36,519 nucleotides of DNA, taken from Planctomycetaceae bacterium. GTDB lineage: Bacteria; Planctomycetota; Planctomycetia; Pirellulales; Pirellulaceae. Of the stretch, positions 1 through 8,325 are shown in pieces. The stretch spans positions 1 through 36,519 of the forward strand of contig JABHUV010000250.1 of NCBI GenBank assembly GCA_018658605.1, written 5' to 3'. How positions within the stretch are numbered: position 1 is the first letter of the stretch; every line of letters starts with the position of its first letter. The notes under the pieces are model-generated. The model did not search any database, was not told the DNA's origin, and saw only the letters and a program-made list of their open reading frames with translations. A program made the translations under genes and the position numbers.

Positions 1-108
1 AGGGACGATAACTTCAACGTGGGGTTCATAAAACGGTCTGTTGGAAATTGTTGGGGAGTTAGTTTGACTGACAAGTCGATTATTTTAACATCTGCTGGTG
101 GTGGATAA
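1..108 (+). CDS. possible C-terminal end of an upstream gene, cut by the window edge
   Basis: Frame 1 is open from the first base to a TAA at 106-108, giving 35 residues; the other two plus frames stop within the first 30 bases. The piece begins RDDNFNVGF, faintly like the RDDN-x-GFR ending of the FGE-sulfatase (SUMF1) family, but it has Ile where Arg is usual and a 26-residue tail after that, so no family can be assigned. A perfect hairpin directly after the stop makes a real 3' end more believable. An open frame this short could arise by chance. Confidence 0.25.
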   Translation, partial: RDDNFNVGFIKRSVGNCWGVSLTDKSIILTSAGGG

Positions 109-113
109 CATCA

Positions 114-140
114 CCATCGCTGCTGGTATTGCAGCGGTGG
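114..140 (+). terminator. hairpin after the partial ORF, terminator-like without a U-tract
   Basis: A 10-bp stem (114-123 with 131-140, one G-T wobble at 117/137) encloses a 7-base loop (TGGTATT). It starts five bases after the stop codon at 106-108. No T-run follows on the plus strand, so it is either a weak terminator or an mRNA 3'-end structure. Confidence 0.35.
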
Positions 141-348
141 GGATATGTCACGCAAAACCGTTTAAGACTAAAGAAGTAAGCTCGCCCTAGTTTCCTTGCC
201 TAGCCGCGGTGCGGTAGGATGGTAAGGGTTGTCCGTGCGATACGAAGCGAATTCGAAAGACAAACTGTAGGTCAATGCATCTAACGCTTTGGAATAAGTT
301 ACTATTCGTACATATCTGAAATATTCCCCTCTTATTTTTCACAATTCT
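141..348. other. leader region before the first sulfatase gene
   Basis: No gene is visible here. GGTAGGAT occurs at 213-220; the same octamer lies in front of the genes at 22487 and 25186, but here it is 128 bases from the start codon instead of 43-48 and lacks the TG one base upstream. A weak sigma-70-like alternative is TTGGAA (289-294), 18 bases, TATCTG (313-318), which would give a leader of about 25 bases. Neither is certain. Confidence 0.3.
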
Positions 349-1680
349 ATGACCACGTCACGCCTCTTGCTTGTCTTTTACCTGCCGTGCTTGCTGTTTT
401 TTGCGAATCTCACTCAGGCCGCAGATAAACCAAATATTATCTATATTATGGTGGATGATATGGGATACGGAGACCTGGGCTGTTATGGGCAGAAAGTCAT
501 CAAAACACCTCACATCGATCAACTTGCCAAAGAGGGCATGAAATTCACCGACCACTATTCCGGTCATACGGTCTGCCGACCCTCTCGATTGGTTCTGCTA
601 ACCGGTCGACACAGTGGCAACACACCCATCCATGGAAACACGCAATATTTGTTCCCTGAAAACACGCGTACGGTGACGACGCTGCTCAAGGGAGCAGGTT
701 ACGCTACCGGCGGGGTTGGTAAGTGGGCACTTGGAACTCCAGGTAGCAGCGGTGTACCAACTAAACAGGGCTTTGACTATTGGTTTGGGTATCTCAATCA
801 GAGTAACGCCCACAACTTTTATCCAGAATACCTGTGGGAAAACAACGTCCAGTATCCATTAACCGGCAATGTCGTCGGCGACCAGCCAAAGGTTTCCATT
901 AAACGGGTTACTTATTCACACGATGTTATGCATGCAAAAGCGATGAACTTTATTCGGGAAAATGCCGCTAGGCCTTTCTTTCTGCAGGCGCATTACACGA
1001 TTCCACATACCAACAACGAAGGTGGACGCGCTACCGGAGATGGTCAGGAAGTTCCCGACTACGGCATCTACGCGAAACAGGACTGGCCCAACCCTGAAAA
1101 AGGTTATGCCGCGATGATCACTCGCCTTGATAGTGATATTGGGAACTTGATGGCATTGCTCAAGGAGTTAGCGCTCGATGAGAACACTATCCTGTTTTTC
1201 ACCTCCGACAATGGCCCCCATCAGGAAGGCGGGCACAAGATGGAGTACTTTAATTCCAATGGTGAACTCCGAGGCTATAAACGCGATCTCTATGACGGAG
1301 GGATTCGGGTACCGATGATTGCTCGCTGGCCGGGGAGGATTGCCGCCGGCAGCTCCACGGCGCACCCTTCTGCGTTTTGGGATTTTCTACCAACTGCTTG
1401 TGAATTAGCAGAAATCGACCCCCCTAAAGATATCGATGGTATTTCCTATCTACCATCATTAATTGGTGGAAGACAAAAGAAACATGCGTATTTGTTTTGG
1501 CGGGCAGGTCAGAAGTTTGCAGTCCGCCAGGGAAAATGGAAGGCGGTACGCATCAATAATAATTCTGCTATCGAATTGTATGATTTATCTGCCGATTTAG
1601 GCGAGCAGAAGAACCTTGCTGAAGTGCACCCCGATCTAGTCACCAGGTTTGAAGCCTTGATTGAAAAACACAATCAATAA
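349..1680 (+). CDS. secreted sulfatase (arylsulfatase-type)
   Basis: This is a formylglycine-dependent sulfatase, expected to hydrolyse sulfate esters, probably on a glycan, in the periplasm or outside. Residues 1-24 form a signal peptide ending in TQAA. The metal pair is D36-D37, the maturation motif is C76-R-P-S-R80 followed by LLTG, and the second metal site is D287-N288 in the TSDNGPH segment, with H216 and H220 upstream. The segment normally reading GKWHLG is GKWALG (124-129): the Lys is kept but the following active-site His is Ala. The length (443 aa) is normal for compact family members. It converges on the hydrolase at 1692 with only 11 bases between stops. Substrate cannot be read from sequence. 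Confidence 0.95.
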   Translation: MTTSRLLLVFYLPCLLFFANLTQAADKPNIIYIMVDDMGYGDLGCYGQKVIKTPHIDQLAKEGMKFTDHYSGHTVCRPSRLVLLTGRHSGNTPIHGNTQYLFPENTRTVTTLLKGAGYATGGVGKWALGTPGSSGVPTKQGFDYWFGYLNQSNAHNFYPEYLWENNVQYPLTGNVVGDQPKVSIKRVTYSHDVMHAKAMNFIRENAARPFFLQAHYTIPHTNNEGGRATGDGQEVPDYGIYAKQDWPNPEKGYAAMITRLDSDIGNLMALLKELALDENTILFFTSDNGPHQEGGHKMEYFNSNGELRGYKRDLYDGGIRVPMIARWPGRIAAGSSTAHPSAFWDFLPTACELAEIDPPKDIDGISYLPSLIGGRQKKHAYLFWRAGQKFAVRQGKWKAVRINNNSAIELYDLSADLGEQKNLAEVHPDLVTRFEALIEKHNQ

Positions 1681-1691
1681 CCGGCTGGTTT

Positions 1692-2474
1692 TTAGGGTTT
1701 GGCGTGTTCAATCATGAAGTTCGTTAATCCTTCATGATGAAACCATCCCTCCCACAGGTTGTGTCCCTGGCCTTGGATGACTTCCACTCGCGCATTACCG
1801 CCCGCCGCGGTGATGCGTTGAGCAAGCAACTTTGAATTCGGCTCTAGTGGAACCACTCTGTCACTATCACCTTGAATATGAAAGATGGGCACTTTGGCTT
1901 TTGCCAGTGGTTCTAGTTGTTCAACAGGATTTAATTGCAGCAATCGTTCTTCTAGTTGTGCCGGTGTCAGTCCAAAGGCAGGAGCGGCCCGACTGACTCC
2001 GGGATAGCTTGTCAGATTACAGACTGGGTAAATACCGGCAATACCACCAACGGATTGGGGGTGCTTATTTGCCCAGCTATAGATCATTAAACCGCCTCGA
2101 CTGCGGGCAAGCAAAACGGGCTTGGTAGCGAAGCCCTTGTTCGAAGTCAGTTCTTGATAGAGCGATTGATACAACTTGCGACCCAGAGGACTGCCATAGG
2201 ATTCCCCAACGTCGATACCGGCAATAGCAATCCCGTGTTCATGCAGCTTTGTAAACATCCAGGTTTCATGTTTTCCAGGTAGTCCTTGCCCAAGTGTAGG
2301 AGCATACCAAACCCAGGGAATTGGTTTTTTTTTATCGGCCGTAGGTGGAATCATAGTGAAGGCGCGATGTTCTTTGAGCTGGAAATTCACGCGTGTTTCG
2401 AAAACGTTCTTATCCGCACTTATTGTTGCTGCGGTCGTTAAACACATGGCGATACATAGCATCCAGCGTGACAT
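1692..2474 (-). CDS. secreted alpha/beta hydrolase
   Basis: A small exported serine hydrolase of the alpha/beta-hydrolase fold, probably an esterase or dienelactone-hydrolase-like enzyme. The signal peptide covers about residues 1-20 (cleavage near ISA-DK). The nucleophile is S125 in A-R-S-R-G-G, an elbow with Ala in the first Gly position. The acid is probably D205 in GDSDRVVP, and the base H238 in GQGHN, so the triad appears complete. Length is 260 aa. It lies 97 bases downstream of the CotH gene on the same strand and may be read through from it, but no strong ribosome site is seen. It may remove acyl groups from the same glycans the sulfatases act on; that is inference. Confidence 0.85.
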   Translation of the reverse strand: MSRWMLCIAMCLTTAATISADKNVFETRVNFQLKEHRAFTMIPPTADKKKPIPWVWYAPTLGQGLPGKHETWMFTKLHEHGIAIAGIDVGESYGSPLGRKLYQSLYQELTSNKGFATKPVLLARSRGGLMIYSWANKHPQSVGGIAGIYPVCNLTSYPGVSRAAPAFGLTPAQLEERLLQLNPVEQLEPLAKAKVPIFHIQGDSDRVVPLEPNSKLLAQRITAAGGNARVEVIQGQGHNLWEGWFHHEGLTNFMIEHAKP

Positions 2475-2571
2475 AGGTTTTATCCGTTTTGTTAAAGAGG
2501 AATTGTTAGCGTGACGGCTTCATCGCCATTGGAACCGATTAAGTCAGCACGCCTCTTAGTCTATGTTATCC

Positions 2572-4875
2572 TTAATCAATTAATCGATTAGGGGAGGCTG
2601 GTGTTGGTCTCAACTTCTTAATTTTTCCGTTATCTCCAGCGATGCGTCCACTGGAAACTTCTGATATCTGAGGCCCATACTTGAGACTGTCCACAATGGC
2701 ACCCTGATTGGTGAGTATGATGACTTCACCATTTTTGGAGAGTTTGAAATTAGCATGCAGCCCTTCGTCCTCCCCATCTTCATCGGCCCAGATGATGAGG
2801 TATCCACCTGCTTTGATAATCGTGCTGGCTGGAATTTTCCATTTATAGATATCACCCTCATCGTCAGTTAGAAACATGCCGGACAAATCGACGTCGGTAC
2901 TGCCATAGTTGACCAGCTCGATCCAGTCTTCAAATTCGCCTTGGGGATCTTTATTAGTCCGTTTGTTGGAAGCTAGGAATTCACTGATTGCCACCTTGAC
3001 TCTCATGTCTCCTTGAGCCACGCGTGGTTTTGGAATCGTTGGGCGTTCGATGTCCAACACGGCAACCGCACTGATTTCTTCATGCTTCAAAAGAAAGTCA
3101 CGTCGCTGTCCTATGAAATCATTGATGCTGCCGGGAGCTGCGATTTGATTGTCCTGTAGCGGAGCTGTTGCGGTGTCAAAGGCCTCGTAGGAGAGCATTT
3201 TACGGGTGTCGATTTGTACTTCGGAATCTATCAGATTTCGATAGTGAGTGATTAAGGGTGTTAGAGTTTTATGTGTTAGGTTCTTTTCAGCAATGGTTCG
3301 CAGGTACTGTAGATAGAGTTTGCGGTACTGTGGAACAGCCAGTAACCGGCTGCGTAAAGGCATACGTTCACTATCGAGTCCTACCAGCGGATCTAAGGTT
3401 GGACCTCCATGCCCCGGCCCACCGGGTCCACGACCGCCGGGGCGACCAAACCCCTGAGGCCGACCGAATTGTCCGCCGGGAGGCAAACCAGCTGCTGGCA
3501 CACCAAGTTGTTCAGGCGGCGGTCCCGGCAAGCCTCTGGCCGGGGGGCCACCACCTCGAAAAGATTCATTCATGTCATGGGGTAGGATGTGAAAGGTTCC
3601 CCGCGGGTCAAGATAGATACTATAATCGCTGGCACGAGTCCAGTAACCGTCACTGTTGACCACTGCCACGTCAATTGCCAAAAATCGTAAAACTCCATCA
3701 ACGTTGAGAATGGGTTCAAGGGCTGTGGGTAAATCCTCAAGGGGTGTTTCATTCAGTACTTTACAGAGCTGAATTAATGCGTTCCATGAATCATCATCGT
3801 CACGAGATTTGATTTCAAATCGTTGGCGATAGGGGGCGATGTCATCCCCGAGATAACGTAGTCCACCATCTGCCTGTGGACTTCCAGCAACTTTCCAGCG
3901 TGCACCGACAGTCGTTCCATAGAACTCTTTTAGAAAATCTTTGTTGAATTGTTGAACGTTACTATAAATGCCCCAGCTCTCGCCGTTGATAACCACTTTG
4001 ACCATATTTGCTTTGGGCGTAGGGAGGTAATCCGACGCCAGTTGGGAGAATAAGATGCTACTGAGAAACGAAGCATCTCCATTACAGTTCAGCAGATTGA
4101 GAGTCTTATAGCCATACAGTTTTTGGTCTCCGTCAATAAGATCCATCGAAAGGTTCAAAGATCGCTTTGATCCTGCCGGTACATGTCCAAAAGAAGATTG
4201 GCCGCGAAATTTGACACCGACCAACGGATACTCCGTACCATCGACGATGACGGTTGCGGGCATTTCAACATCGGTATCCTTGAACTTCGCCATTTCATCT
4301 TCCCATGTGTCTGTATCAAATTCAATAAAAATGGTTCGGAGAATGGTTGAGTCGTAGAGCGACAAGTCAGGATAATTTTTGACATCATTTGGTGAGACTT
4401 TAGGTCCTGCGGAACCGCTCTGCGCTGTGGCGCCTCCGGGACGACCTCCGGGTCGACGTCCCCCTCCGCCAAAAGATTGTACTTCCGCCAAAGCTTTCTG
4501 ACGTTCAATAGGATCGAGATATCCGTTTTCATCAGCATCATGTTTTTCAGTCAGCTTTTGTTCCACTCGATTAGGGCCCCTACCGGCCCCCATATCACCA
4601 GGGCGACCAAAACCGGGTAGTCTTTCCTGGAATCCGGGTAAAAGTTCTTCAATCGTGAGCTTACCATCCTTATTAAGATCTAATGCTTGAAGCACGGCGG
4701 GTGCTTTAGACAATTCTTCTGCTGAAAGCTCACCATCGTTATCGGCATCAAGTTTTAATGAAAGTGGATCCAACGGTGGCCTAAATGGATCATTAGGATT
4801 TGCTCCTTGAGGCGGCTGGCCAAAAGCGTTAGTTGCCAGAAAGCAGACCATGATAGAGTGAACGAGCATACGCAT
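2572..4875 (-). CDS. secreted CotH-type protein with EF-hands and a lamin-tail domain
   Basis: CotH-family proteins are atypical kinase-fold proteins; Bacillus CotH phosphorylates spore-coat proteins. Order seen: signal peptide (1-19); three EF-hand-like loops at 43-54, 66-77 and 113-124 (DADNDG, DLNKDG, DADENG); a Gly/Arg/Pro linker (136-150); the CotH domain (about 175-600) with GVKFRGQSS (220-228), KRSLNLSMD and the LPHDMN catalytic-region loop (431-436); and a C-terminal lamin-tail domain (about 627-735) with the FEDWIELVN signature. A Gly/Pro/Arg-rich insert of about 50 residues (440-492) directly follows the LPHDMN loop. The gene is 29 bases downstream of the DUF4956 membrane-protein gene and clearly in one operon with it. 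GGAG precedes the chosen ATG. The substrate is unknown. Confidence 0.9.
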   Translation of the reverse strand: MRMLVHSIMVCFLATNAFGQPPQGANPNDPFRPPLDPLSLKLDADNDGELSAEELSKAPAVLQALDLNKDGKLTIEELLPGFQERLPGFGRPGDMGAGRGPNRVEQKLTEKHDADENGYLDPIERQKALAEVQSFGGGGRRPGGRPGGATAQSGSAGPKVSPNDVKNYPDLSLYDSTILRTIFIEFDTDTWEDEMAKFKDTDVEMPATVIVDGTEYPLVGVKFRGQSSFGHVPAGSKRSLNLSMDLIDGDQKLYGYKTLNLLNCNGDASFLSSILFSQLASDYLPTPKANMVKVVINGESWGIYSNVQQFNKDFLKEFYGTTVGARWKVAGSPQADGGLRYLGDDIAPYRQRFEIKSRDDDDSWNALIQLCKVLNETPLEDLPTALEPILNVDGVLRFLAIDVAVVNSDGYWTRASDYSIYLDPRGTFHILPHDMNESFRGGGPPARGLPGPPPEQLGVPAAGLPPGGQFGRPQGFGRPGGRGPGGPGHGGPTLDPLVGLDSERMPLRSRLLAVPQYRKLYLQYLRTIAEKNLTHKTLTPLITHYRNLIDSEVQIDTRKMLSYEAFDTATAPLQDNQIAAPGSINDFIGQRRDFLLKHEEISAVAVLDIERPTIPKPRVAQGDMRVKVAISEFLASNKRTNKDPQGEFEDWIELVNYGSTDVDLSGMFLTDDEGDIYKWKIPASTIIKAGGYLIIWADEDGEDEGLHANFKLSKNGEVIILTNQGAIVDSLKYGPQISEVSSGRIAGDNGKIKKLRPTPASPNRLID

Positions 4876-4904
4876 GGTTTAAAAGCTCCAAGAAGTGTAG
4901 AAGG

Positions 4905-5585
4905 CTATTGAATTTTGATACGTGCAAGCGGAAAAAGTTGACGCAGTTGTTGGATTAAATCGGTTGTATCTTCTAGCTGAATTCCGCGCAGCTCAAGACG
5001 AATTTGTGAATTCCCTTGTTGGCTGTCAATTCGTTTAACTGAAAAATCGGCAAACAATTTACTGACCGTGGCAACGACCCCTGTTTCATGATCGATCAAC
5101 GGTTCAATGGTCTCTTCGGTGACTGTGAGTAAGATAGGTTCATCTGCCACCGGTTCTTGTTGCCGACTCATCCAGATAGCACACAGCGTCGATATGGCTA
5201 CCAAGATTACCGCCAGTAGTACGAATTCTGCACCCAACGCCAGACCAATGGCAATGCAAAGGAATAAATAGACAAGTTCCTGGGGCCTGCGAATTGCTGT
5301 GCGAAATCGGACGATGGAAAGCGCACCCACCATGCCTAGAGACAACGCGAGCGACGACTTAATTGTGGCAATAACCCCGACCGTTACGATAGTCAGCAGT
5401 GGGAAAATAATTGAAACGGTGTCTTCGGAACGTGGGTCATTGAAACGGCGATAGATGAATCGCACATACAGTGCTAAAAGCCCACCCATTGCCAGATACA
5501 TCAATAAGTTCAAAGCGGATGAAGTGTGTTCGGCGTTGCCGACAGATTTCAATTCATCCAAGAACGCGTTTAGTTGATCTTCCAT
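4905..5585 (-). CDS. DUF4956 family membrane protein
   Basis: Recognised as DUF4956 from the hallmark SLALSLGMVGALSIVRFRTA region (about residues 78-97) followed by RRPQELVYLF. Hydrophobic segments lie at about 26-46, 59-74, 77-92 and 107-138, and a soluble C-terminal domain of about 75 residues (150-226) with an alternating beta/alpha pattern follows. The function of the family is not established. It is known to cluster with CotH and with VTC-domain polyphosphate polymerase genes. Here only CotH follows; the next gene upstream on the same strand is a sulfatase-esterase, and no VTC gene is in the window. Length 226 aa is typical. The start has no strong ribosome site. Confidence 0.88.
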   Translation of the reverse strand: MEDQLNAFLDELKSVGNAEHTSSALNLLMYLAMGGLLALYVRFIYRRFNDPRSEDTVSIIFPLLTIVTVGVIATIKSSLALSLGMVGALSIVRFRTAIRRPQELVYLFLCIAIGLALGAEFVLLAVILVAISTLCAIWMSRQQEPVADEPILLTVTEETIEPLIDHETGVVATVSKLFADFSVKRIDSQQGNSQIRLELRGIQLEDTTDLIQQLRQLFPLARIKIQ

Positions 5586-5785
5586 CTATAGTTTGTTTCC
5601 ACGAAGAGGAAATTCTGAATTGATGAGGTTTTATGATAAGCTACTTGAACCCCCCAAAAAAGGCTTTGTTTCGCATAAAGCTTATGAGTGGTTGTCCGAA
5701 ACACGATATTTCTATAAATCTTCCTACCACATTAATTTCCTGCGAATGCGGCACTCAGCGGAGACCCCAAACCACACAGCATCCC

Positions 5786-8062
5786 CTATGGTAGCTTCGG
5801 ATTCTTCAGTTGGTTTATAAAGAATGTGTCTGCCGTTTCGACCATCTCATCAAACCAGACTTGTTTTCCCAGAAACGGATGCGGTGCATCCTTGATGACC
5901 GTCAGTTGGGACGGGATACTTAACTTTTCCATTTGCCGGCGAAACACATCTGCATGCGTACTGGGATCATCCGTTTCCCCTGCAAGGAAAGAGCAGGGTG
6001 GGTCAGCCTTATCGAGGTGATACAGCGGAGATGCCATGCGATAGGTTGCCGGATTGTCTTGTTGTGTGCCGCTGAGAAATTGTCTCCAGATTTTCCCCCG
6101 ATCCTCGACTGCAGAAATTGTCCGCGTTCTCTCGGAAAGCAGGTCCGTCTGAGCGCCCATGGGCACAGCCGCCTGTATCGCGCTGCTGAATTCGGCATTT
6201 CCCCCAGCACCTTCAAGTTCCGGTATACCGGCCGACGTCGCGAGCAGCGCCGTCAAATGTCCGCCAGCGGAAAGCCCAATCGCACCGATATTGTCGGTAT
6301 CGATACCGTACTGTTTTGCATTTGCCCGCAAGAATCTAACGGCTGCTTTGCAATCGTGGATCGCTGCCGGAAAGGGCGCTTCGCCACTGAGGCGATACGA
6401 AATCGTAGCGGCGACATACCCCCGCGCTGCGAGTGCTTGAGCGACCTTTTCATGACTGATTCGATTCCCATTGGCCCAACCGCCACCATGTATGCAAACC
6501 ACCGCGGGCAACTCCCCCCAGACTCCCTTTGGTCGATAAATATCCATTTCCAGTGTGCGATCACCATATTGCGCGTAGGTCACATTCGGTTTCGCATGCA
6601 GACGATTCAGCGTCATTTGGGGGATCTCGGTCCGTCCGTCCGCTCGAGGCTGTGGTGCTTCTCCTGCGGGCCGCGCGTCGAGCCGCATTTCCTCCTGAAA
6701 CAAAATTGCCATGCCACGCAGCTTGCGGGCGATTTCCTGATTACGTACCAGTTTGGATTCCGCGGGATCTTCCGCAAGATTGTATAGCTGGGGGCTCGGA
6801 TTTAAGTAGAGTTTCCAGTTGCGCCAGCGAACGGCTGCCAGCGCGCCTTGACTACCATGATAAAAGAAAGCGTCATTGTATTCGTTACGATGGATCAGGG
6901 GAGCCCATTCGCCGCGGGGATTCCACCGACGCCGAAGCGGGACCGACGCGTTGAGTGATTTTTTCATGCCGGGAGGCGGCACAATCGTGGTTTCGCCCTT
7001 CAGCAGTGGGCTGATGTCGCGCCCGTCGATCACACGGCTGTTGGGAATCTGGATTCCAGCGAACGTGGCGAGCGTCGGATACCAGTCCATTGCTCGTACG
7101 ACTGCCGCCGACTCCCCGCCAGTCTGTAATCCCAACCCCGGACCCCAGGCGATCGCCGGCACGCGAATGCCGCCTTCGTAGGTCGACAGCTTGCGGCCGC
7201 GAATCTCCTGCTGGGGCGTACGCCCGGGTCCCCGACCATTGTCCGAGGCGTAGACGACGATCGTATTGTCGTCGATTCCCAGCCGTTTCAATGCATCGAA
7301 AATTCTGCCGACGTTGTGATCGAGTTCCTGAATAGCATCGCCGTATTCACCCCAGTTTGAACTGCCTTTGAATGCTTCACTGACCCCGAGAGGAACGTGG
7401 AGCATGGTGTGTGGCAGATAGAGAAAGAACGGGCCTTGCTTGTTCTTTTCGATAAACTGAATCGCCTCATCGGTATAGACCTTTGTCAGTTCTGCCGGAT
7501 CGGCCGGACGCTTGACGACATCGTCATTGCGCATCAAGGGGACGCCGCCCTGTTGTTGGAAATAAACGATCTCTACGGGGTCCAGGTTGTGTAGTAGTCC
7601 AAAATAGTAATCGAACCCCTGATTGCGGGGTAGGAAAGGCTCGTGAAAGCCGAGATGCCATTTTCCGATGCAAGCGGTTGCGTAGCCATTGTCCTGCAGT
7701 AACTCGGCAATCGTCAGTTCGTCGGGATGAATACCGGATGGCGAATCTGCTCGATGCACCCATATTTCGTTGCCCACACGACGGGGGTAACACCCGGTCA
7801 ATAGGCCTGCGCGAGACGGGCTGCAGATAGGCGCTGCGGCGTAATAGTCTGTGAAGCGTACACCACCAGCTCCCATCGCATCAATGTGCGGTGTCTCTAC
7901 CTCGGTCGCTCCGTAACAACCGAGGTCGTAGTAACCCTGGTCGTCAACAAAAATAAAGACAATGTTGGGTTTGCTTGCTGCGGAGGCATCGGCCGCAGTG
8001 ATAATGACCGGCAACGCCAGCAGGAACATCAGGGAGACTAGTAATGGAACAATGGTTTTCAT
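5786..8062 (-). CDS. two-domain sulfatase-esterase fusion, secreted
   Basis: Two catalytic domains lie in one continuous frame. Signal peptide 1-23. Sulfatase domain about 30-465: metal pair D40-D41, maturation motif C80-S-P-S-R84 with AGLLTG, GKWHLG (133-138), H218 and H222, and D274-N275. After a short linker (466-488) comes a BD-FAE/acetylxylan-esterase-like alpha/beta hydrolase (about 490-750): oxyanion motif HGGG (525-528), nucleophile S598 in GLSAGG, acid D698 or D699, base H728. The protein would remove sulfate and acyl groups from one substrate in the periplasm. GGAG lies six bases before the chosen ATG. Length 758 aa exceeds a normal sulfatase (450-550) by one esterase domain. The gene looks more GC-rich than its neighbours, which produces long antisense open frames. 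The ester substrate is not determined by sequence. Confidence 0.93.
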   Translation of the reverse strand: MKTIVPLLVSLMFLLALPVIITAADASAASKPNIVFIFVDDQGYYDLGCYGATEVETPHIDAMGAGGVRFTDYYAAAPICSPSRAGLLTGCYPRRVGNEIWVHRADSPSGIHPDELTIAELLQDNGYATACIGKWHLGFHEPFLPRNQGFDYYFGLLHNLDPVEIVYFQQQGGVPLMRNDDVVKRPADPAELTKVYTDEAIQFIEKNKQGPFFLYLPHTMLHVPLGVSEAFKGSSNWGEYGDAIQELDHNVGRIFDALKRLGIDDNTIVVYASDNGRGPGRTPQQEIRGRKLSTYEGGIRVPAIAWGPGLGLQTGGESAAVVRAMDWYPTLATFAGIQIPNSRVIDGRDISPLLKGETTIVPPPGMKKSLNASVPLRRRWNPRGEWAPLIHRNEYNDAFFYHGSQGALAAVRWRNWKLYLNPSPQLYNLAEDPAESKLVRNQEIARKLRGMAILFQEEMRLDARPAGEAPQPRADGRTEIPQMTLNRLHAKPNVTYAQYGDRTLEMDIYRPKGVWGELPAVVCIHGGGWANGNRISHEKVAQALAARGYVAATISYRLSGEAPFPAAIHDCKAAVRFLRANAKQYGIDTDNIGAIGLSAGGHLTALLATSAGIPELEGAGGNAEFSSAIQAAVPMGAQTDLLSERTRTISAVEDRGKIWRQFLSGTQQDNPATYRMASPLYHLDKADPPCSFLAGETDDPSTHADVFRRQMEKLSIPSQLTVIKDAPHPFLGKQVWFDEMVETADTFFINQLKNPKLP

Positions 8063-8267
8063 TGACTTCTCCAGGGGAACGTTGGTTGGATGGAACAGCG
8101 AATATGAAATGAACAGAGTTGAAATTCACATCATGTAATATACCCCGCTGGAAATAGTTTTCCAGATGTCGGCAGTGATCCTCACACGCTATCGCTGTCT
8201 TGCTGACAGGCGGGAACTGAGCATTCGCGGTCGCTTGGCGCGGGGGATGTCATTCGCTGGGGGAGGG

Positions 8268-8276
8268 TGCTAGGAT
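8268..8276 (+). promoter_or_regulatory. extended -10 promoter-like element (TGC-TAGGAT)
   Basis: TG-C-TAGGAT lies 49 bases before the ATG at 8326, preceded by a G-rich run and followed by AAAAAAATT. The same TGn-TAGGAT arrangement occurs 43 and 48 bases before the starts at 22487 and 25186. No convincing -35 box is present, as expected for extended -10 promoters. This is pattern-based inference. Confidence 0.4.
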
Positions 8277-8325
8277 AAAAAAATTGGAAGCCGCCAGCGT
8301 TTGACCATTCGCCCAGAGGACGATA

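Noticed and set aside
213..220. GGTAGGAT before the first sulfatase as a third copy of the shared leader
   Set aside because: It is 128 bases from the start codon, lacks the TG at the proper spacing, and the bases after it do not match the other two leaders.
5593..5820. 75-codon plus-strand ORF between the DUF4956 gene and the sulfatase-esterase gene
   Set aside because: It has no export signal or family motif, overlaps the end of the 5786-8062 gene on the other strand, and occupies what must be the leader of the DUF4956-CotH operon.
5933..6787. 284-codon plus-strand open frame
   Set aside because: It lies wholly antisense to the esterase and linker part of the sulfatase-esterase gene, whose motifs are intact. 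It is rich in Arg, Cys and Pro, as expected of a shadow frame in a GC-rich gene.
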